Below, piece after piece: positions 8,374 through 16,110 of a stretch of DNA of 22,095 nt; the first letter of the stretch is position 1; every line of letters begins with the position of its first letter. Origin of the DNA: CAYFVR01 sp046541515 (lineage in GTDB: Bacteria > Desulfobacterota > Desulfobacteria > Desulfobacterales > Desulfococcaceae); assembly GCA_046541515.1 (NCBI GenBank), contig JBKHDD010000072.1, positions 1-22,095 on the forward strand. Direction: 5' to 3'. Both the position numbers and the translations under genes were made by a program. Under the pieces are notes generated by a model that saw only the letters and a program-made list of their open reading frames with translations, did not search any database and was not told the DNA's origin.

Positions 8374-8698
8374 AATTGTGGGGATACCGTTTCCATATAC
8401 GGACATGTCCACCCACAAGAGACGACCGGTGTTGGTCGTGACGCCTCCGGATCGGCGAGATGACTTCATTGGACTGGCCGTCACTTCGGTTCCGACGGAG
8501 GATATGGCGGTTCGGTTGGAGCCGGAGTGCATGAAAAGCGGGAAACTGCCCAAAACCAGTTGGGTCCGATACGACAAAATTTTCACATTGAGCGTTTCGC
8601 TGGTAAAAACGCGGTATGGCGCCGTTGGGGACGAGATTTTCGAGCATGTCTCCATGCGTTTGTGCGCCTACCTTGGATGCCGGCCGGAAACGGATTGA
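8357..8698 (+). CDS. MazF/PemK-family toxin (mRNA interferase-like)
   Basis: A 113-aa small protein. The N-terminal IVGIPFPYTDMSTHKRRPVLVV matches the PemK/MazF signature P-F-P-[FY]-x-D followed by K-x-R-P. The later block LPKTSWVRYDKIFTLS corresponds to the strand that carries the Ser/Thr near the active site in MazF. Family members cleave single-stranded mRNA at short motifs and arrest growth when freed from antitoxin. The start ATG at 8357 lies inside the antitoxin gene. Length is normal and the frame is intact, so the toxin is probably functional. The strong terminator at 8753-8791 ends this transcript. Confidence 0.92.
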   Translation: MIQPAEIVGIPFPYTDMSTHKRRPVLVVTPPDRRDDFIGLAVTSVPTEDMAVRLEPECMKSGKLPKTSWVRYDKIFTLSVSLVKTRYGAVGDEIFEHVSMRLCAYLGCRPETD

Positions 8699-8752
8699 AC
8701 GTGCGAATCCGGCGGTTTTTTCATCGACGGGTTTCGGCTTGTCCGGAAAACA

Positions 8753-8791
8753 CAAAACGGGACGGCGTGGTGAACGCGCCGTCCCGTTTTG
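8753..8791. terminator. Bidirectional rho-independent terminator
   Basis: Perfect 15-bp arms (8753-8767 and 8777-8791) surround a 9-nt loop. The stem ends in an A4 run on one side and a T4 run on the other. It sits between convergent genes (MazF-like, plus; VOC, minus) and should stop transcription in both directions. Confidence 0.88.
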
Positions 8792-8863
8792 GCTTTTGGA
8801 ATCACTGGGAATCGGGACGGAAATAGGATCGGGAAGTGCAGGGAGCGAATCGACTTCCGTTCC

Positions 8864-9253
8864 CTATTCCTCCATTTTGTATGTAATCGCCGAAACAAAC
8901 GCCCCCTGCGGATCTTCAATCACGCAGAAACGGCCGACGCCGGGGATGTCCCGGGGCGGCATGTGCACCTTGCCGCCCAGCTCTTCCGCCGTTCGGGCCA
9001 CCGCGTCCACGTCGTCCACCGTCACGTAGGTTCCCCACACGGACGGATGCCCCCCGGCTTCGGGCGGCATCGGCATCATCCCGCCCACCTCCTTGCCGCC
9101 GGCCTTGACGACCGTGTACTCCATGCCCTCCATGGGCATGTCCTCCATCTCCCATCCGAACAAACCGGCGTAAAACTTCTTCGCGGCCTCCATGTCGGTG
9201 GTCATCAGTTCCGACCAACTGAACGCGCCGTGTTGCTTGTACTGGTCATCCAT
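8864..9253 (-). CDS. VOC-superfamily (glyoxalase/bleomycin-resistance-like) protein
   Basis: A 129-aa protein with a single vicinal-oxygen-chelate domain. It opens with HGAFSWSELMTTDMEAAKKFYAGLFGWE. A substrate-cup segment rich in Met and Gly follows (GGMMPMPPEAGG), then a second half with VTVDDVDAVARTAEELGGKVHMPPRDIPGVGRFCVIEDPQGA. This is typical of the CDS of unknown substrate often labelled 27 kDa antigen/glyoxalase-like. Metal ligands cannot be assigned securely. The start ATG at 9253 has a near-perfect AAGGAGA seven bases upstream, so the longer in-frame extension upstream to 9622 is rejected. It converges on the MazF-like gene across a shared terminator. Confidence 0.9.
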   Translation of the reverse strand: MDDQYKQHGAFSWSELMTTDMEAAKKFYAGLFGWEMEDMPMEGMEYTVVKAGGKEVGGMMPMPPEAGGHPSVWGTYVTVDDVDAVARTAEELGGKVHMPPRDIPGVGRFCVIEDPQGAFVSAITYKMEE

Positions 9254-9605
9254 GGTGTTCTCCTTGAAAAAGTGAGGGTTTCCGGGCTGAAAGTGGAAGC
9301 AGACCTCGGATGTCACCAAGAATGGGTTCGAATTCTTCCGCGTCAACTCACATCGAATTCGGTGGATCTGGCGAATTCGACAACCTTTGATGGAGCGTTG
9401 TAGGAGGCCGATCCGCCAAGGGCGTTGTCCAAGAAGACCTTGACGCCAAATTTTCGAGAATATTGGGCTCGCGATGTTCCGTTGGAATATGGCCGTCCAC
9501 GGAAAAACGGTGGACAGGAATCGCGCCGAACCGCTATATTTTTTTCCGCAACCTGATTCTCCCAGTCCATCGCTGGTTTTCCGGCGCATTCCGGAGCCGA
9601 GGCCC
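9254..9605. other. 352-bp gap without a recognisable gene
   Basis: This stretch between the divergent VOC and Rpn genes is less G+C-rich to the eye and holds three GAATTC sites (9330, 9355, 9373). Short open frames on both strands have no ribosome site and no recognisable sequence. It must contain the promoters of both flanking genes, but no convincing -35/-10 pair was found. A weak TTGACG (minus strand, near 9340) is the only hint. Confidence 0.6.
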
Positions 9606-10580
9606 ATGACCGACCCCGCCAATCCCCACGACCGATTCTTCCGCGAACTCGCCGCCGATCCGGAAACCGCCGCCGGTTTGCTGGAAAATTTCCTGCCGCC
9701 GGAAGTTCGCCCCCTCTTGGATGTCCGCTCCCTCGAAATCCAAAAGGACTCCTTCGTCGAGCCGGACCTCCGCGCCTACTATTGCGACCTCCTTTACCGG
9801 GTCGGGTTGGCGGGGACGCCCGGCTATGTTTACCTTCTGTTCGAGCACAAAAGCCATCCCGACCGGCTGGTGCACGTGCAGGTGCTGAAATACATCAAGC
9901 CGATCTGGGAGGATCGGCGGGAACGGCCGCTGCCCGTGGTCATCCCCATCGTGGTCTATCATGGTCGTAGGCCCTGGCCTTTCGATCCGCAATTTTCCAA
10001 GGTGTTTCCATCGCCGGACCCGTCGCTTCGGCCCTATTTCCCGGACTTCCGGATCGTTTTGGCGGACCTCGGCCAGTATTCCGACGAGGAAATTCGGGGC
10101 GCAGTCATCACCCGGGCCTTTCTTCTGTTGCTCAAGCACATCCGGGCGCCCGATTTTCCGGACCGAATGCCCCACATCCTGGGATTGCTGAAGGGCCTCG
10201 CCCGTTCCCGCAGCGCCCTCGGCCATCTGGAGGCCATGCTGCGCTACATCGGCGCCGTGGCCGAAAACATCACCCGGGAAACCGTCGAGCGCACCTTGCT
10301 CGAACTGGTTCCCAAAAAGGAAGGAGACCGAATCATGGCGACATTGGCGGAGCAGTATGAGCAGAGAGGAATAGAAAAGGGGATCGAAAAGGGAGTTGCC
10401 GCCATGCAGGCCGCCATCAAGGATGGGCTCCAGGCGAAGTTCGGTGAATCCGGCCTTCAATTTATTCCGGCAATTCAGCGTGTCAAAGATATGGAAAAGC
10501 TCCGCGCTCTTCTGAAAGATGTCTGGATGGCCGCCGATCTGGAAGATTTGCGGCAACGACTTTTGCCCGACATGGAGTGA
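9606..10580 (+). CDS. Rpn-family recombination-promoting nuclease / putative transposase
   Basis: A 324-aa protein of the Rpn (PF04754-like, YhgA) family. The PD-(D/E)XK nuclease core is visible as Asp61 in AYYCDLLYRV and Glu80-x-Lys82 in VYLLFEHKS, followed by HVQVLKYIKPIWE and VIPIVVYHG. The N-terminus DPANPHDRFFRELAADPE is characteristic. The C-terminal part carries a charged, probably coiled-coil region with EQYEQRGIEKGIEKG, common in this family. Known Rpn proteins are DNA endonucleases that stimulate RecA-independent recombination; they are called transposases without being part of an IS. No terminal inverted repeats or target duplications were seen here. Start ATG 9606 was chosen because the conserved N-terminus begins there; a longer frame from 9474 is possible but unsupported. 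Confidence 0.9.
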   Translation: MTDPANPHDRFFRELAADPETAAGLLENFLPPEVRPLLDVRSLEIQKDSFVEPDLRAYYCDLLYRVGLAGTPGYVYLLFEHKSHPDRLVHVQVLKYIKPIWEDRRERPLPVVIPIVVYHGRRPWPFDPQFSKVFPSPDPSLRPYFPDFRIVLADLGQYSDEEIRGAVITRAFLLLLKHIRAPDFPDRMPHILGLLKGLARSRSALGHLEAMLRYIGAVAENITRETVERTLLELVPKKEGDRIMATLAEQYEQRGIEKGIEKGVAAMQAAIKDGLQAKFGESGLQFIPAIQRVKDMEKLRALLKDVWMAADLEDLRQRLLPDME

Positions 10581-10629
10581 AATGGCTGGAAAGCCGACTT
10601 CGTCAGGATCACGGCGACCCTGGGCTGTT

Positions 10630-11256
10630 TTACCCCCTCCCCTCCATCAACTCCCCCAACAACCTCCCCAGCCGCCGCATATGCGCCAGCGCCTCCTCCC
10701 GGTCACGGCCGGGGTAGCGGCCGAAGGTGAAGAGAATGCCGTTGAGGGCCGCGAAAAACAGATGGGTGTGGTGGCGGACCTCCGGATGGTCGGAATCCCC
10801 CGCCAACACCCGGTCGATCCGTTCGAAAAGCTCGCGATAGGTTTTTCCGATCCGCTCCAGGGATTCCGAAGACTGAAACCGGCCGTAGAGCAGGCAGTGC
10901 TGGCTCATGCGCAGACATTCGTAATGGTCCATGATGTAGTCGATGTACAGCCGCGCCGTTTCCGCCGGTGACGGGTTCCCCGCCCGGCTAACCGCGTCGA
11001 ACCGGTCCCGCAGCCGCTCCGCGCCCCGCAGGGCCGTTTCGATGAACAGCGCTTCCTGATCGGGAAAGTAGGTGTAGATCGTGGCCGGAGAGACCCCCGC
11101 CGCCGCGGCGATCTCCCGCATGTTGACCCGATCGAAGGTCTTCTCGGCGAAGACCTGCTCGGCCGCGTCCATGATCCGCCGGCGACGAACCTCCCGCTCC
11201 CGTTTTCGCAAATCTTGAAAGCCGTTGGAGGTCGCCGCCTCGGTGTTCGACTTCAT
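10630..11256 (-). CDS. TetR/AcrR-family transcriptional regulator
   Basis: A 208-aa repressor-type regulator. The N-terminal DNA-binding domain (about residues 24-70) is canonical: RIMDAAEQVFAEKTFDRVNMREIAAAAGVSPATIYTYF. The C-terminal ligand-binding domain is helical and family-variable. The gene starts 6 nt after the FadH-like gene's stop, so it is in the same operon and probably made by translational coupling; the ribosome site is weak. By analogy with TetR regulators of fatty-acid degradation, it may respond to an acyl-CoA and repress the shared promoter at 13332-13359. No clear operator palindrome could be found there, so the target is inferred. It converges with the Rpn gene. Confidence 0.92.
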   Translation of the reverse strand: MKSNTEAATSNGFQDLRKREREVRRRRIMDAAEQVFAEKTFDRVNMREIAAAAGVSPATIYTYFPDQEALFIETALRGAERLRDRFDAVSRAGNPSPAETARLYIDYIMDHYECLRMSQHCLLYGRFQSSESLERIGKTYRELFERIDRVLAGDSDHPEVRHHTHLFFAALNGILFTFGRYPGRDREEALAHMRRLGRLLGELMEGRG

Positions 11257-11262
11257 GGAAAA

Positions 11263-13263
11263 TCAGATGTCCCGCCCGGCTTCAAACCCGGCGTGGACCG
11301 CTTCCATGGCGCGGGCGATCTCCCGGGCGTCGCCGATGACCGCGTGGGGGATGTTTTTTCGCTGGAGAACCGATTCCAGCGGATTGTATGGCCGGGCGCC
11401 CGCGGCCAGGACCACCGTGTCCGCCGGGATTTCCCCGACCTCGCCGTCCACGTCCACGCGCAGGCCTGTGGGCGTGATTTCCAACGCCCGGGTCGCCGTC
11501 CGCACCCGGACGCCGATCCGCTCCAGGTCCTGCAACATGCCCCAGCGGGTCGATTTGCCGATGTCCTTGCCCACCTTCTCCAGCAGCTCCACCAGCACCA
11601 CCTCCCGGCTGCCCCGGGTGGCCAGTTCGTACAGCCGTTCCGGCGTTTCCGCCCGGTTGACCAGGAGAAATTTGAGTGCCTCCCCGGAAAGCGTCCCCTT
11701 TTCCGCCAGAAAGAGCGCCGTCTCCACGCCCACGGCTCCGCCGCCGATGACCGCCACCCGTTTGCCGGTGAGGACCTTGTCCGAAAGCACGTCCCACGCC
11801 TGGACCACGTGGGGCTGCTCCACGCCGGGAATGTTCGGGGTCAACGGCCCCGCGCCGGTGGCCAGAATCACCGCGTCGGGCGCTTCGGCGTCCAGGAGGG
11901 CCGGCTCCACCTCCGTGCCCGTCGCCGTCCGGACGCCCCGCAGGCCGAGCTGTCGGCGCAGGTCCCGGGCCAGCTCCGCGAATTCCTCCCGCCCCGGAGG
12001 CGCGGCCGCCATATGGAGCTGTCCGCCCAGCCGCTCGTCCCGTTCGTACAAGGTCACCTCGTGGCCCCGGTCGGCCGCCGCGATGGCCGCGCTCATGCCG
12101 GCGGGACCGCCGCCCACCACCATCACCCGCTTGGGCGTTTCCGCGGGGGTCGCCGCCGGTTCCCATTCCCGTCCCGCCCGGGGATTGCACAGGCAGGTGA
12201 CGCTTTTCAACTGGAAGAGCCGGTCGAAGCAGCCCTGGGCGCAGGCGATGCAGTGGACGATCTCGTCTTCCCGCCCCTCGGCCGCCTTTTGGGGCAGGAA
12301 GGGGTCGGCGATGAGCGAGCGGCCCATGGCGACCATGTCGCACATGCCGTCGCCGATCAGCTCCCGCGCGGTTTTCGGATCGTTGATTCGGTGGCTGGCG
12401 ATCACCGGCACGTCCACGGCGTCCCGGATTTCCCGGGCCAGATAGGCGAAAACGCCCCGAGGCACCGCCGAGACAATCTGGGGGACGCGGGCCTCGTGCC
12501 AGCCCACGTTGACGCACAGAGCGTCCACGCCCGTCTCCGTCAGCGCCTTGGCGAAGGCCACCGGCTCTCCGGGGTTCTGGCCGCCGGGCATGAAATCGTT
12601 GCCGTTCATCCGGACGATGATCGGAAAATCCGGCCCCGCCGCTTTCCGCACGGCCCGAACCACTTCCAGTCCGAAACGCATTCGGTTTTCCAGGGAACCG
12701 CCGTATTCGTCCGCCCGCTGGTTGGTGAGCGGCGACAAAAATTCGCTGATCAGATAGCCGGTGCCCGCCAGGATTTCCACTGCGTCGAATCCGGCCTTTT
12801 GCACGCGACCCGCAGCCGCCGCGAAGCTGGCGACGATGTCGCGGATTTCTTCCGTCTCCAATGCCCGGGGCGTTTCCCGGGTCATGCGGGAGGGAATCGC
12901 CGAGGGGGCCACCGGCTGCCTGCCGCCGATGAAAAAGGAAAAGTTGTAGCGGCCGGCATGGTTGAGCTGCACGGCGGAGCGGGCGCCGCCCTCGCGAATG
13001 GCGTCCGCCAGTCGCGCGAGGCCGGGGAGAAAGGCGTCGTCGTGGGCGCCGATATTGGCCGTGGTGCCGGACATTTCGTCCACCGTGGCGTAGCCGACGC
13101 AGATCATCCCCGCGCCGCCCCGGGCCCGCTCGGCGTAGAAGGCCGTCAATTGATCGGTCACCTGAAAATTTTCGGCCATGTTCAGGTGCATGGCCGGCAT
13201 GTAAATTCGGTTGGAAACGGCGATGGAATTGAGCTGGATCGGCGCGAACAGCGGGTCGGACAT
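11263..13263 (-). CDS. fadH: FadH-like 2,4-dienoyl-CoA reductase (FMN/FAD/[4Fe-4S] flavoprotein)
   Basis: A 666-aa, three-part enzyme of the NADH:flavin oxidoreductase/old-yellow-enzyme group. It is expected to reduce 2,4-dienoyl-CoA intermediates of unsaturated fatty-acid oxidation. The N-terminal TIM barrel binds FMN and holds Tyr170 (GTGYLISEFLSP) and His256 (GWHEARVPQI), equivalent to E. coli FadH Tyr166 and His252. A [4Fe-4S] site follows: Cys338, Cys341, Cys345, Cys357. Then come an FAD-binding Rossmann motif VVGGGPAG (about 382-389) and an NAD(P)H motif VIGGGAVG (505-512), with a spacer after the second that is also present in E. coli. The start has GGGAGG 5 nt upstream. Physiological substrate could differ, as related enzymes act on other enoyl or enoate compounds. 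Operon with the TetR gene. Confidence 0.9.
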   Translation of the reverse strand: MSDPLFAPIQLNSIAVSNRIYMPAMHLNMAENFQVTDQLTAFYAERARGGAGMICVGYATVDEMSGTTANIGAHDDAFLPGLARLADAIREGGARSAVQLNHAGRYNFSFFIGGRQPVAPSAIPSRMTRETPRALETEEIRDIVASFAAAAGRVQKAGFDAVEILAGTGYLISEFLSPLTNQRADEYGGSLENRMRFGLEVVRAVRKAAGPDFPIIVRMNGNDFMPGGQNPGEPVAFAKALTETGVDALCVNVGWHEARVPQIVSAVPRGVFAYLAREIRDAVDVPVIASHRINDPKTARELIGDGMCDMVAMGRSLIADPFLPQKAAEGREDEIVHCIACAQGCFDRLFQLKSVTCLCNPRAGREWEPAATPAETPKRVMVVGGGPAGMSAAIAAADRGHEVTLYERDERLGGQLHMAAAPPGREEFAELARDLRRQLGLRGVRTATGTEVEPALLDAEAPDAVILATGAGPLTPNIPGVEQPHVVQAWDVLSDKVLTGKRVAVIGGGAVGVETALFLAEKGTLSGEALKFLLVNRAETPERLYELATRGSREVVLVELLEKVGKDIGKSTRWGMLQDLERIGVRVRTATRALEITPTGLRVDVDGEVGEIPADTVVLAAGARPYNPLESVLQRKNIPHAVIGDAREIARAMEAVHAGFEAGRDI

Positions 13264-13612
13264 GGGGACCTCCCGGTTTTTGGGATGAATCGAAGGATTT
13301 ACTATGAATATCTGGATGTTGAACTTTGTTTATTATCCTGTTTTGCGTTTAATTGTCAACGGGAAATCCCTTCGCGCCGGGCCGGGTCACGACTCCCAAG
13401 GACCGCGAAAAAGTTCACCGGACTTCGCCGAATGAAAAGGATTTGAAATGCGCGGCAGAAAGCGGTAGCCTAATCTCTTGGATTTCGGTTGCCCAAGGCG
13501 GAAGCGGCGCAAAAAACCGCTCGCCGTCCCGAACCCGGCCCAAATCGCCAAGTCCGATCCTGAATCCGATTTGAAAATCCGTGCGCCCTTCCCCGGACCG
13601 AAAGGATTTCCC
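13264..13612. other. 349-bp divergent intergenic region
   Basis: This gap lies between the fadH-like gene (minus) and the lipoprotein gene (plus). It holds the fadH-side promoter and its 5' leader. The rest is G+C-rich with no convincing gene or plus-strand promoter. A weak AGCGG...CCGCT hairpin lies at 13503-13521. Confidence 0.6.
13332..13359 (-). promoter_or_regulatory. Sigma-70 promoter of the fadH-tetR operon
   Basis: On the minus strand, a perfect -35 TTGACA (13359-13354) is followed by a 16-bp spacer and GATAAT (13337-13332), a 5/6 -10. The surrounding DNA is AT-rich. Transcription would start near 13325, leaving a leader of about 60 nt before the ATG at 13263. Confidence 0.82.
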
Positions 13613-14092
13613 ATGGCCGTTCCATTCTTCCGAAAAATTCTCCTTTGGCCGTTGTTCCTCCCTCTCCTTTTCGGCTGCGCCACCCCGGGAACCCGGCTGG
13701 AGCCGCCGTCGGTCTCTCTGGTCAACATCGTCATCAAAGAGGCACGGCTGCTGGAGACCGTCTTCGAGGTGGAGCTGCGCGTGTTGAATCCCAACGAAAC
13801 GGCGCTCACCGTCACCGGGGCCGACTGCACCCTCCGAATCAACGACCGGAATTTCGCCCGGGGCGTCGCGGGCGTTTCTACGGAAGTCCCCGCCTACGGT
13901 TCCGCCGTGGTGCCGGTCACGCTTTATTCCTCGATCATCGGCCTGGTCCGGAGCGCCCTGAACGCCCGGGAGACGCTGGCCTACGAGCTGGAAGGAAATC
14001 TCCGGCTGGCCGGCGGTTTTCTCGTTCCGGGGACGGTTCCGTTTTCTTCCGAGGGCCGTTTGGATTTGGACGATCTGGGAGAAGAATTGTAG
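13613..14092 (+). CDS. LEA14/WHy-domain lipoprotein
   Basis: A 159-aa predicted lipoprotein. The N-terminal signal (Arg/Lys then a hydrophobic core LLWPLFLPLLF) ends in a lipobox-like LLFGC with Cys22, so the mature protein should be lipid-anchored. The remainder is a single beta-rich domain: VSLVNIVIKEARLLETVFEVELRVLNPNETALTVTGADCTLRIND, then GVAGVSTEVPAYGSAVVPVTL. This pattern of N-P-N within a strand followed by P-AYGS is the WHy/LEA14 type. Such proteins are associated with stress tolerance in bacteria, archaea and plants, and their mechanism is unknown. ATG 13613 has AAAGGA six bases upstream; a longer frame from 13478 would bury the signal peptide. It precedes the phosphatase-glycosyltransferase genes by 84 nt. 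Confidence 0.85.
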   Translation: MAVPFFRKILLWPLFLPLLFGCATPGTRLEPPSVSLVNIVIKEARLLETVFEVELRVLNPNETALTVTGADCTLRINDRNFARGVAGVSTEVPAYGSAVVPVTLYSSIIGLVRSALNARETLAYELEGNLRLAGGFLVPGTVPFSSEGRLDLDDLGEEL

Positions 14093-14176
14093 CGGGAAAT
14101 CTATTCCGCGATATCGCCGGGCTTGAACGAACCGATTTTCAATCCGCCGCCTGAACCCATTTTCGAGCCATTTTTC

Positions 14177-14830
14177 ATGAAACCAACCGATCCACCGTCT
14201 CCCATCGACGCTTCCATTACCCCCTTCGGCCTCATGCGCCACGCCCCCACCGAATGGAACCGCGAAAAGCGATTGCAGGGGCAGAACGATTCTCCGTTGC
14301 TGACGGAAAGCGAGGCCCTGGCCCGGGAATGGGGACGACGGCTTTCGCCCCTGGGCTGGGAGCGGATTCTGGCCAGCGATCTGGGCCGGGCCCGACGCAC
14401 CGCCGAACTGGTCAACCAGACCCTGAATCTGCCCCTGGAGGTGGACGCCCGGCTGCGGGAGATCGATTGGGGGCGATGGACCGGTCTGCGGCTGAACGAT
14501 CTGGCCGCCGTCGATCCGAAACAGTTTTCGAATCTGGATTCCGAAGGATGGACTTTCCGCCCGCCCGGCGGCGAGGATCGGCTGGAAGCCTGGCGGCGGA
14601 GCCGCGAGGCGCTCCGGGAGGCCGGGAACCGGTGGCCCGGCCGCCGCATTTTGGTGGTCACCCATTTCGGCATCATCAAATGCCTGATCTACCGGCTGAC
14701 CCGGCGGCGCTTCGTCCCGGACGAACCGGCCCTGTTGCGGCCGGCCCATCTGCATCGAATCCGGTGCCGGGCGGGCTGGTTGGACGTGGAGGCCGTCAAC
14801 GCCGTCTCCCTGAACGGGAATTCGCCATGA
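14177..14830 (+). CDS. Histidine phosphatase-family protein (phosphoglycerate-mutase-like)
   Basis: A 217-aa cytoplasmic protein with the RHG-family active site written LMRHAPTEWN: Arg21, His22 (the phosphorylated histidine), with Ala in place of the usual Gly. Other catalytic residues appear in SDLGRARRTAEL (Arg71), REIDWG (Glu95) and VTHFG (His163). Relatives include CobC/alpha-ribazole phosphatase, SixA and broad sugar-phosphate phosphatases, and sequence alone does not say which. No corrinoid gene is nearby. The ATG at 14177 has a poor ribosome site; an upstream TTG at 14123 is a weaker alternative. The stop overlaps the next gene's start as ATGA, so coupling to the glycosyltransferase is likely, which hints at a phosphorylated glycan precursor as substrate. 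That is inference. Confidence 0.9.
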   Translation: MKPTDPPSPIDASITPFGLMRHAPTEWNREKRLQGQNDSPLLTESEALAREWGRRLSPLGWERILASDLGRARRTAELVNQTLNLPLEVDARLREIDWGRWTGLRLNDLAAVDPKQFSNLDSEGWTFRPPGGEDRLEAWRRSREALREAGNRWPGRRILVVTHFGIIKCLIYRLTRRRFVPDEPALLRPAHLHRIRCRAGWLDVEAVNAVSLNGNSP

Positions 14831-15984
14831 AAATTCTCGTGTATTGCCAGCATGTCCTTGGCGTTGGCCATTTTTTCCGGACCCTGGAAATCTGCCGGGC
14901 GCTGCGGGGCCACGAGGTGGTTTTGGTCACCGGCGGTTCCCCCGCGCCGGCCGATCTCCCCGTCCACGTCAGGGAAATCCGGTTGCCCGGCCTGATGATG
15001 GATGAAGAATTCAAGGGCCTTCACGCCGCCGGGGACGGTCCATCCGTCGAAGAAATCCAGACGGAGCGCCGAGACCGGTTCATGGAAATCGTTCGAGACG
15101 AGGCGCCCGAGCTGATGTTGGTGGAGCTGTATCCCTTCGGCCGGAAGAAATTTCGGTTCGAGCTGGACCCGGTGTTGAAGGCGATCCGCTCCGGCGAGCT
15201 GCCGCCCTGCCGGGTGGCGTGCAGCCTGCGGGACATTTTGGTGGAAAAGGCCGATACGGCGTCCTACGAAGAGCGGGTGGTTTCGACCCTGAACCGGTAT
15301 TTCGACGCCGTGCTGATCCACGCCGATCCTGAGCTGGTTCGCCTCGATGAAACTTTTTCCCGGCTGGCCGACATCGCCGTCCCTGTGGTCTACACCGGCT
15401 TTGTCACGCCCCGGCCTCCGGCGGGTGCGAGGGAACGAATGCGGAAGGAACTGGGATTGCCCCCGGAAACCGCTCTGATCGTCGCCAGCGCCGGCGGCGG
15501 CAAGGTCGGGGCGCCGCTGCTGGAGGCCGCCGTTCAGACCGTCGGCCGACTGGGCCGCGACGTTCGACTCCAGGCGTTCACGGGACCGTTCATGGAGGAC
15601 GAAATCGTCTCGCGCCTCCGCTCCGTTTGCGATTCCCGGATCGCGGTTGAACGCTTTACACCGGATTTCCTCTCCTGGCTCGCTGCGGCCGATCTGTCGA
15701 TCAGCATGGGCGGCTACAACACCACCATGAACCTGCTGGCCGCCCGAACGCCGTCGCTGGTCTGGCCTTTCGCGCAAAACCGGGAACAACGTCTCCGCGC
15801 CGAGCGGATCGCCCGGCATGGCGGATTGGAATTGTTGTCGGACGAGGATTTGGAACCGGCGCGTCTGGCGGAACGGATTACGGCGGTGCTGAACCGACGA
15901 GAACGACCGGGCATTCGGCTGGATTTGGACGGGGCCGAGGCGACGGCGCGCTGGATTTCCCGTCAAGAGGCCGCCGGGGAATGA
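14827..15984 (+). CDS. Predicted glycosyltransferase (COG4671/MurG-like fold)
   Basis: A 385-aa protein with the GT-B (GT28/MurG-like) layout. The N-terminal domain begins MKILVYCQHVLGVGHFFR with the G-x-G-H motif near residues 12-15. The C-terminal donor-binding domain has the glycine loop SAGGGKVGAPLL (223-226 region), a late motif MGGYNTTMNLLA (294-305), and WPFAQNREQRLRAERI (313-328). The pattern fits the COG4671 family of predicted nucleotide-sugar transferases. Donor and acceptor are unknown. No signal peptide or membrane helix is seen, so it probably acts in the cytoplasm or at the inner membrane. It overlaps the phosphatase gene by 4 nt. A polysaccharide-deacetylase-family gene follows after a 183-bp gap with several hairpins. 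Confidence 0.88.
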   Translation: MKILVYCQHVLGVGHFFRTLEICRALRGHEVVLVTGGSPAPADLPVHVREIRLPGLMMDEEFKGLHAAGDGPSVEEIQTERRDRFMEIVRDEAPELMLVELYPFGRKKFRFELDPVLKAIRSGELPPCRVACSLRDILVEKADTASYEERVVSTLNRYFDAVLIHADPELVRLDETFSRLADIAVPVVYTGFVTPRPPAGARERMRKELGLPPETALIVASAGGGKVGAPLLEAAVQTVGRLGRDVRLQAFTGPFMEDEIVSRLRSVCDSRIAVERFTPDFLSWLAAADLSISMGGYNTTMNLLAARTPSLVWPFAQNREQRLRAERIARHGGLELLSDEDLEPARLAERITAVLNRRERPGIRLDLDGAEATARWISRQEAAGE

Positions 15985-16007
15985 ATCCCCCGTCTCATCC
16001 CGGAAAA

Positions 16008-16023
16008 GCCCGCTGAAGCGGGC
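16008..16023. repeat. Short palindromic hairpin (REP-like)
   Basis: GCCCGCT (16008-16014) and AGCGGGC (16017-16023) face each other across GA. There is no T-run, so it is not a typical terminator. Confidence 0.6.
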
Positions 16024-16056
16024 GCGATGAACGGGGCCGGGGCCGGATTCCGTATG

Positions 16057-16081
16057 AAGCGCGGCCTTCAGGGCGCTTTTT
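16057..16081 (+). terminator. Possible rho-independent terminator after glycosyltransferase gene
   Basis: AAGCGC (16057-16062) pairs with GCGCTT (16073-16078), with an inner CC/GG pair and a TTCA tip. It is followed by a run of five T (16077-16081). The stem contains a 2-nt bulge, so efficiency is uncertain. If real, it would separate the glycosyltransferase gene from the deacetylase gene. Confidence 0.5.
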
Positions 16082-16088
16082 GGGGACG

Positions 16089-16110
16089 GCCGGGAGGTTC
16101 ATCTCCCGGC
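16089..16110. repeat. Inverted repeat GCCGGGAG / CTCCCGGC
   Basis: Perfect 8-bp arms (16089-16096 and 16103-16110) enclose 6 nt. It is the third hairpin in a 110-bp stretch and lies about 60 bp upstream of the deacetylase start. It lacks a T-run. Confidence 0.6.

Noticed and set aside
9343..9570. 75-codon minus-strand frame in the gap before the Rpn gene
   Set aside because: It has no ribosome site and no recognisable sequence, and it lies upstream of the VOC start.
9606..10580. Rpn gene as part of an insertion sequence
   Set aside because: No terminal inverted repeats or target-site duplication were found around it, and the family is not a typical DDE transposase.
13264..13331. TetR operator in the fadH leader
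   Set aside because: Only weak partial symmetry was seen (for example ATC-CA-GAT); no palindrome good enough to report.
11215..13446. 743-codon plus-strand frame opposite the FadH-like gene
   Set aside because: The FadH residues (Tyr170, His256, four cysteines) fix the minus strand as coding.
13478..13612. N-terminal extension of the lipoprotein gene
   Set aside because: It would place the signal peptide and lipobox inside the protein; the ATG at 13613 has a good ribosome site.
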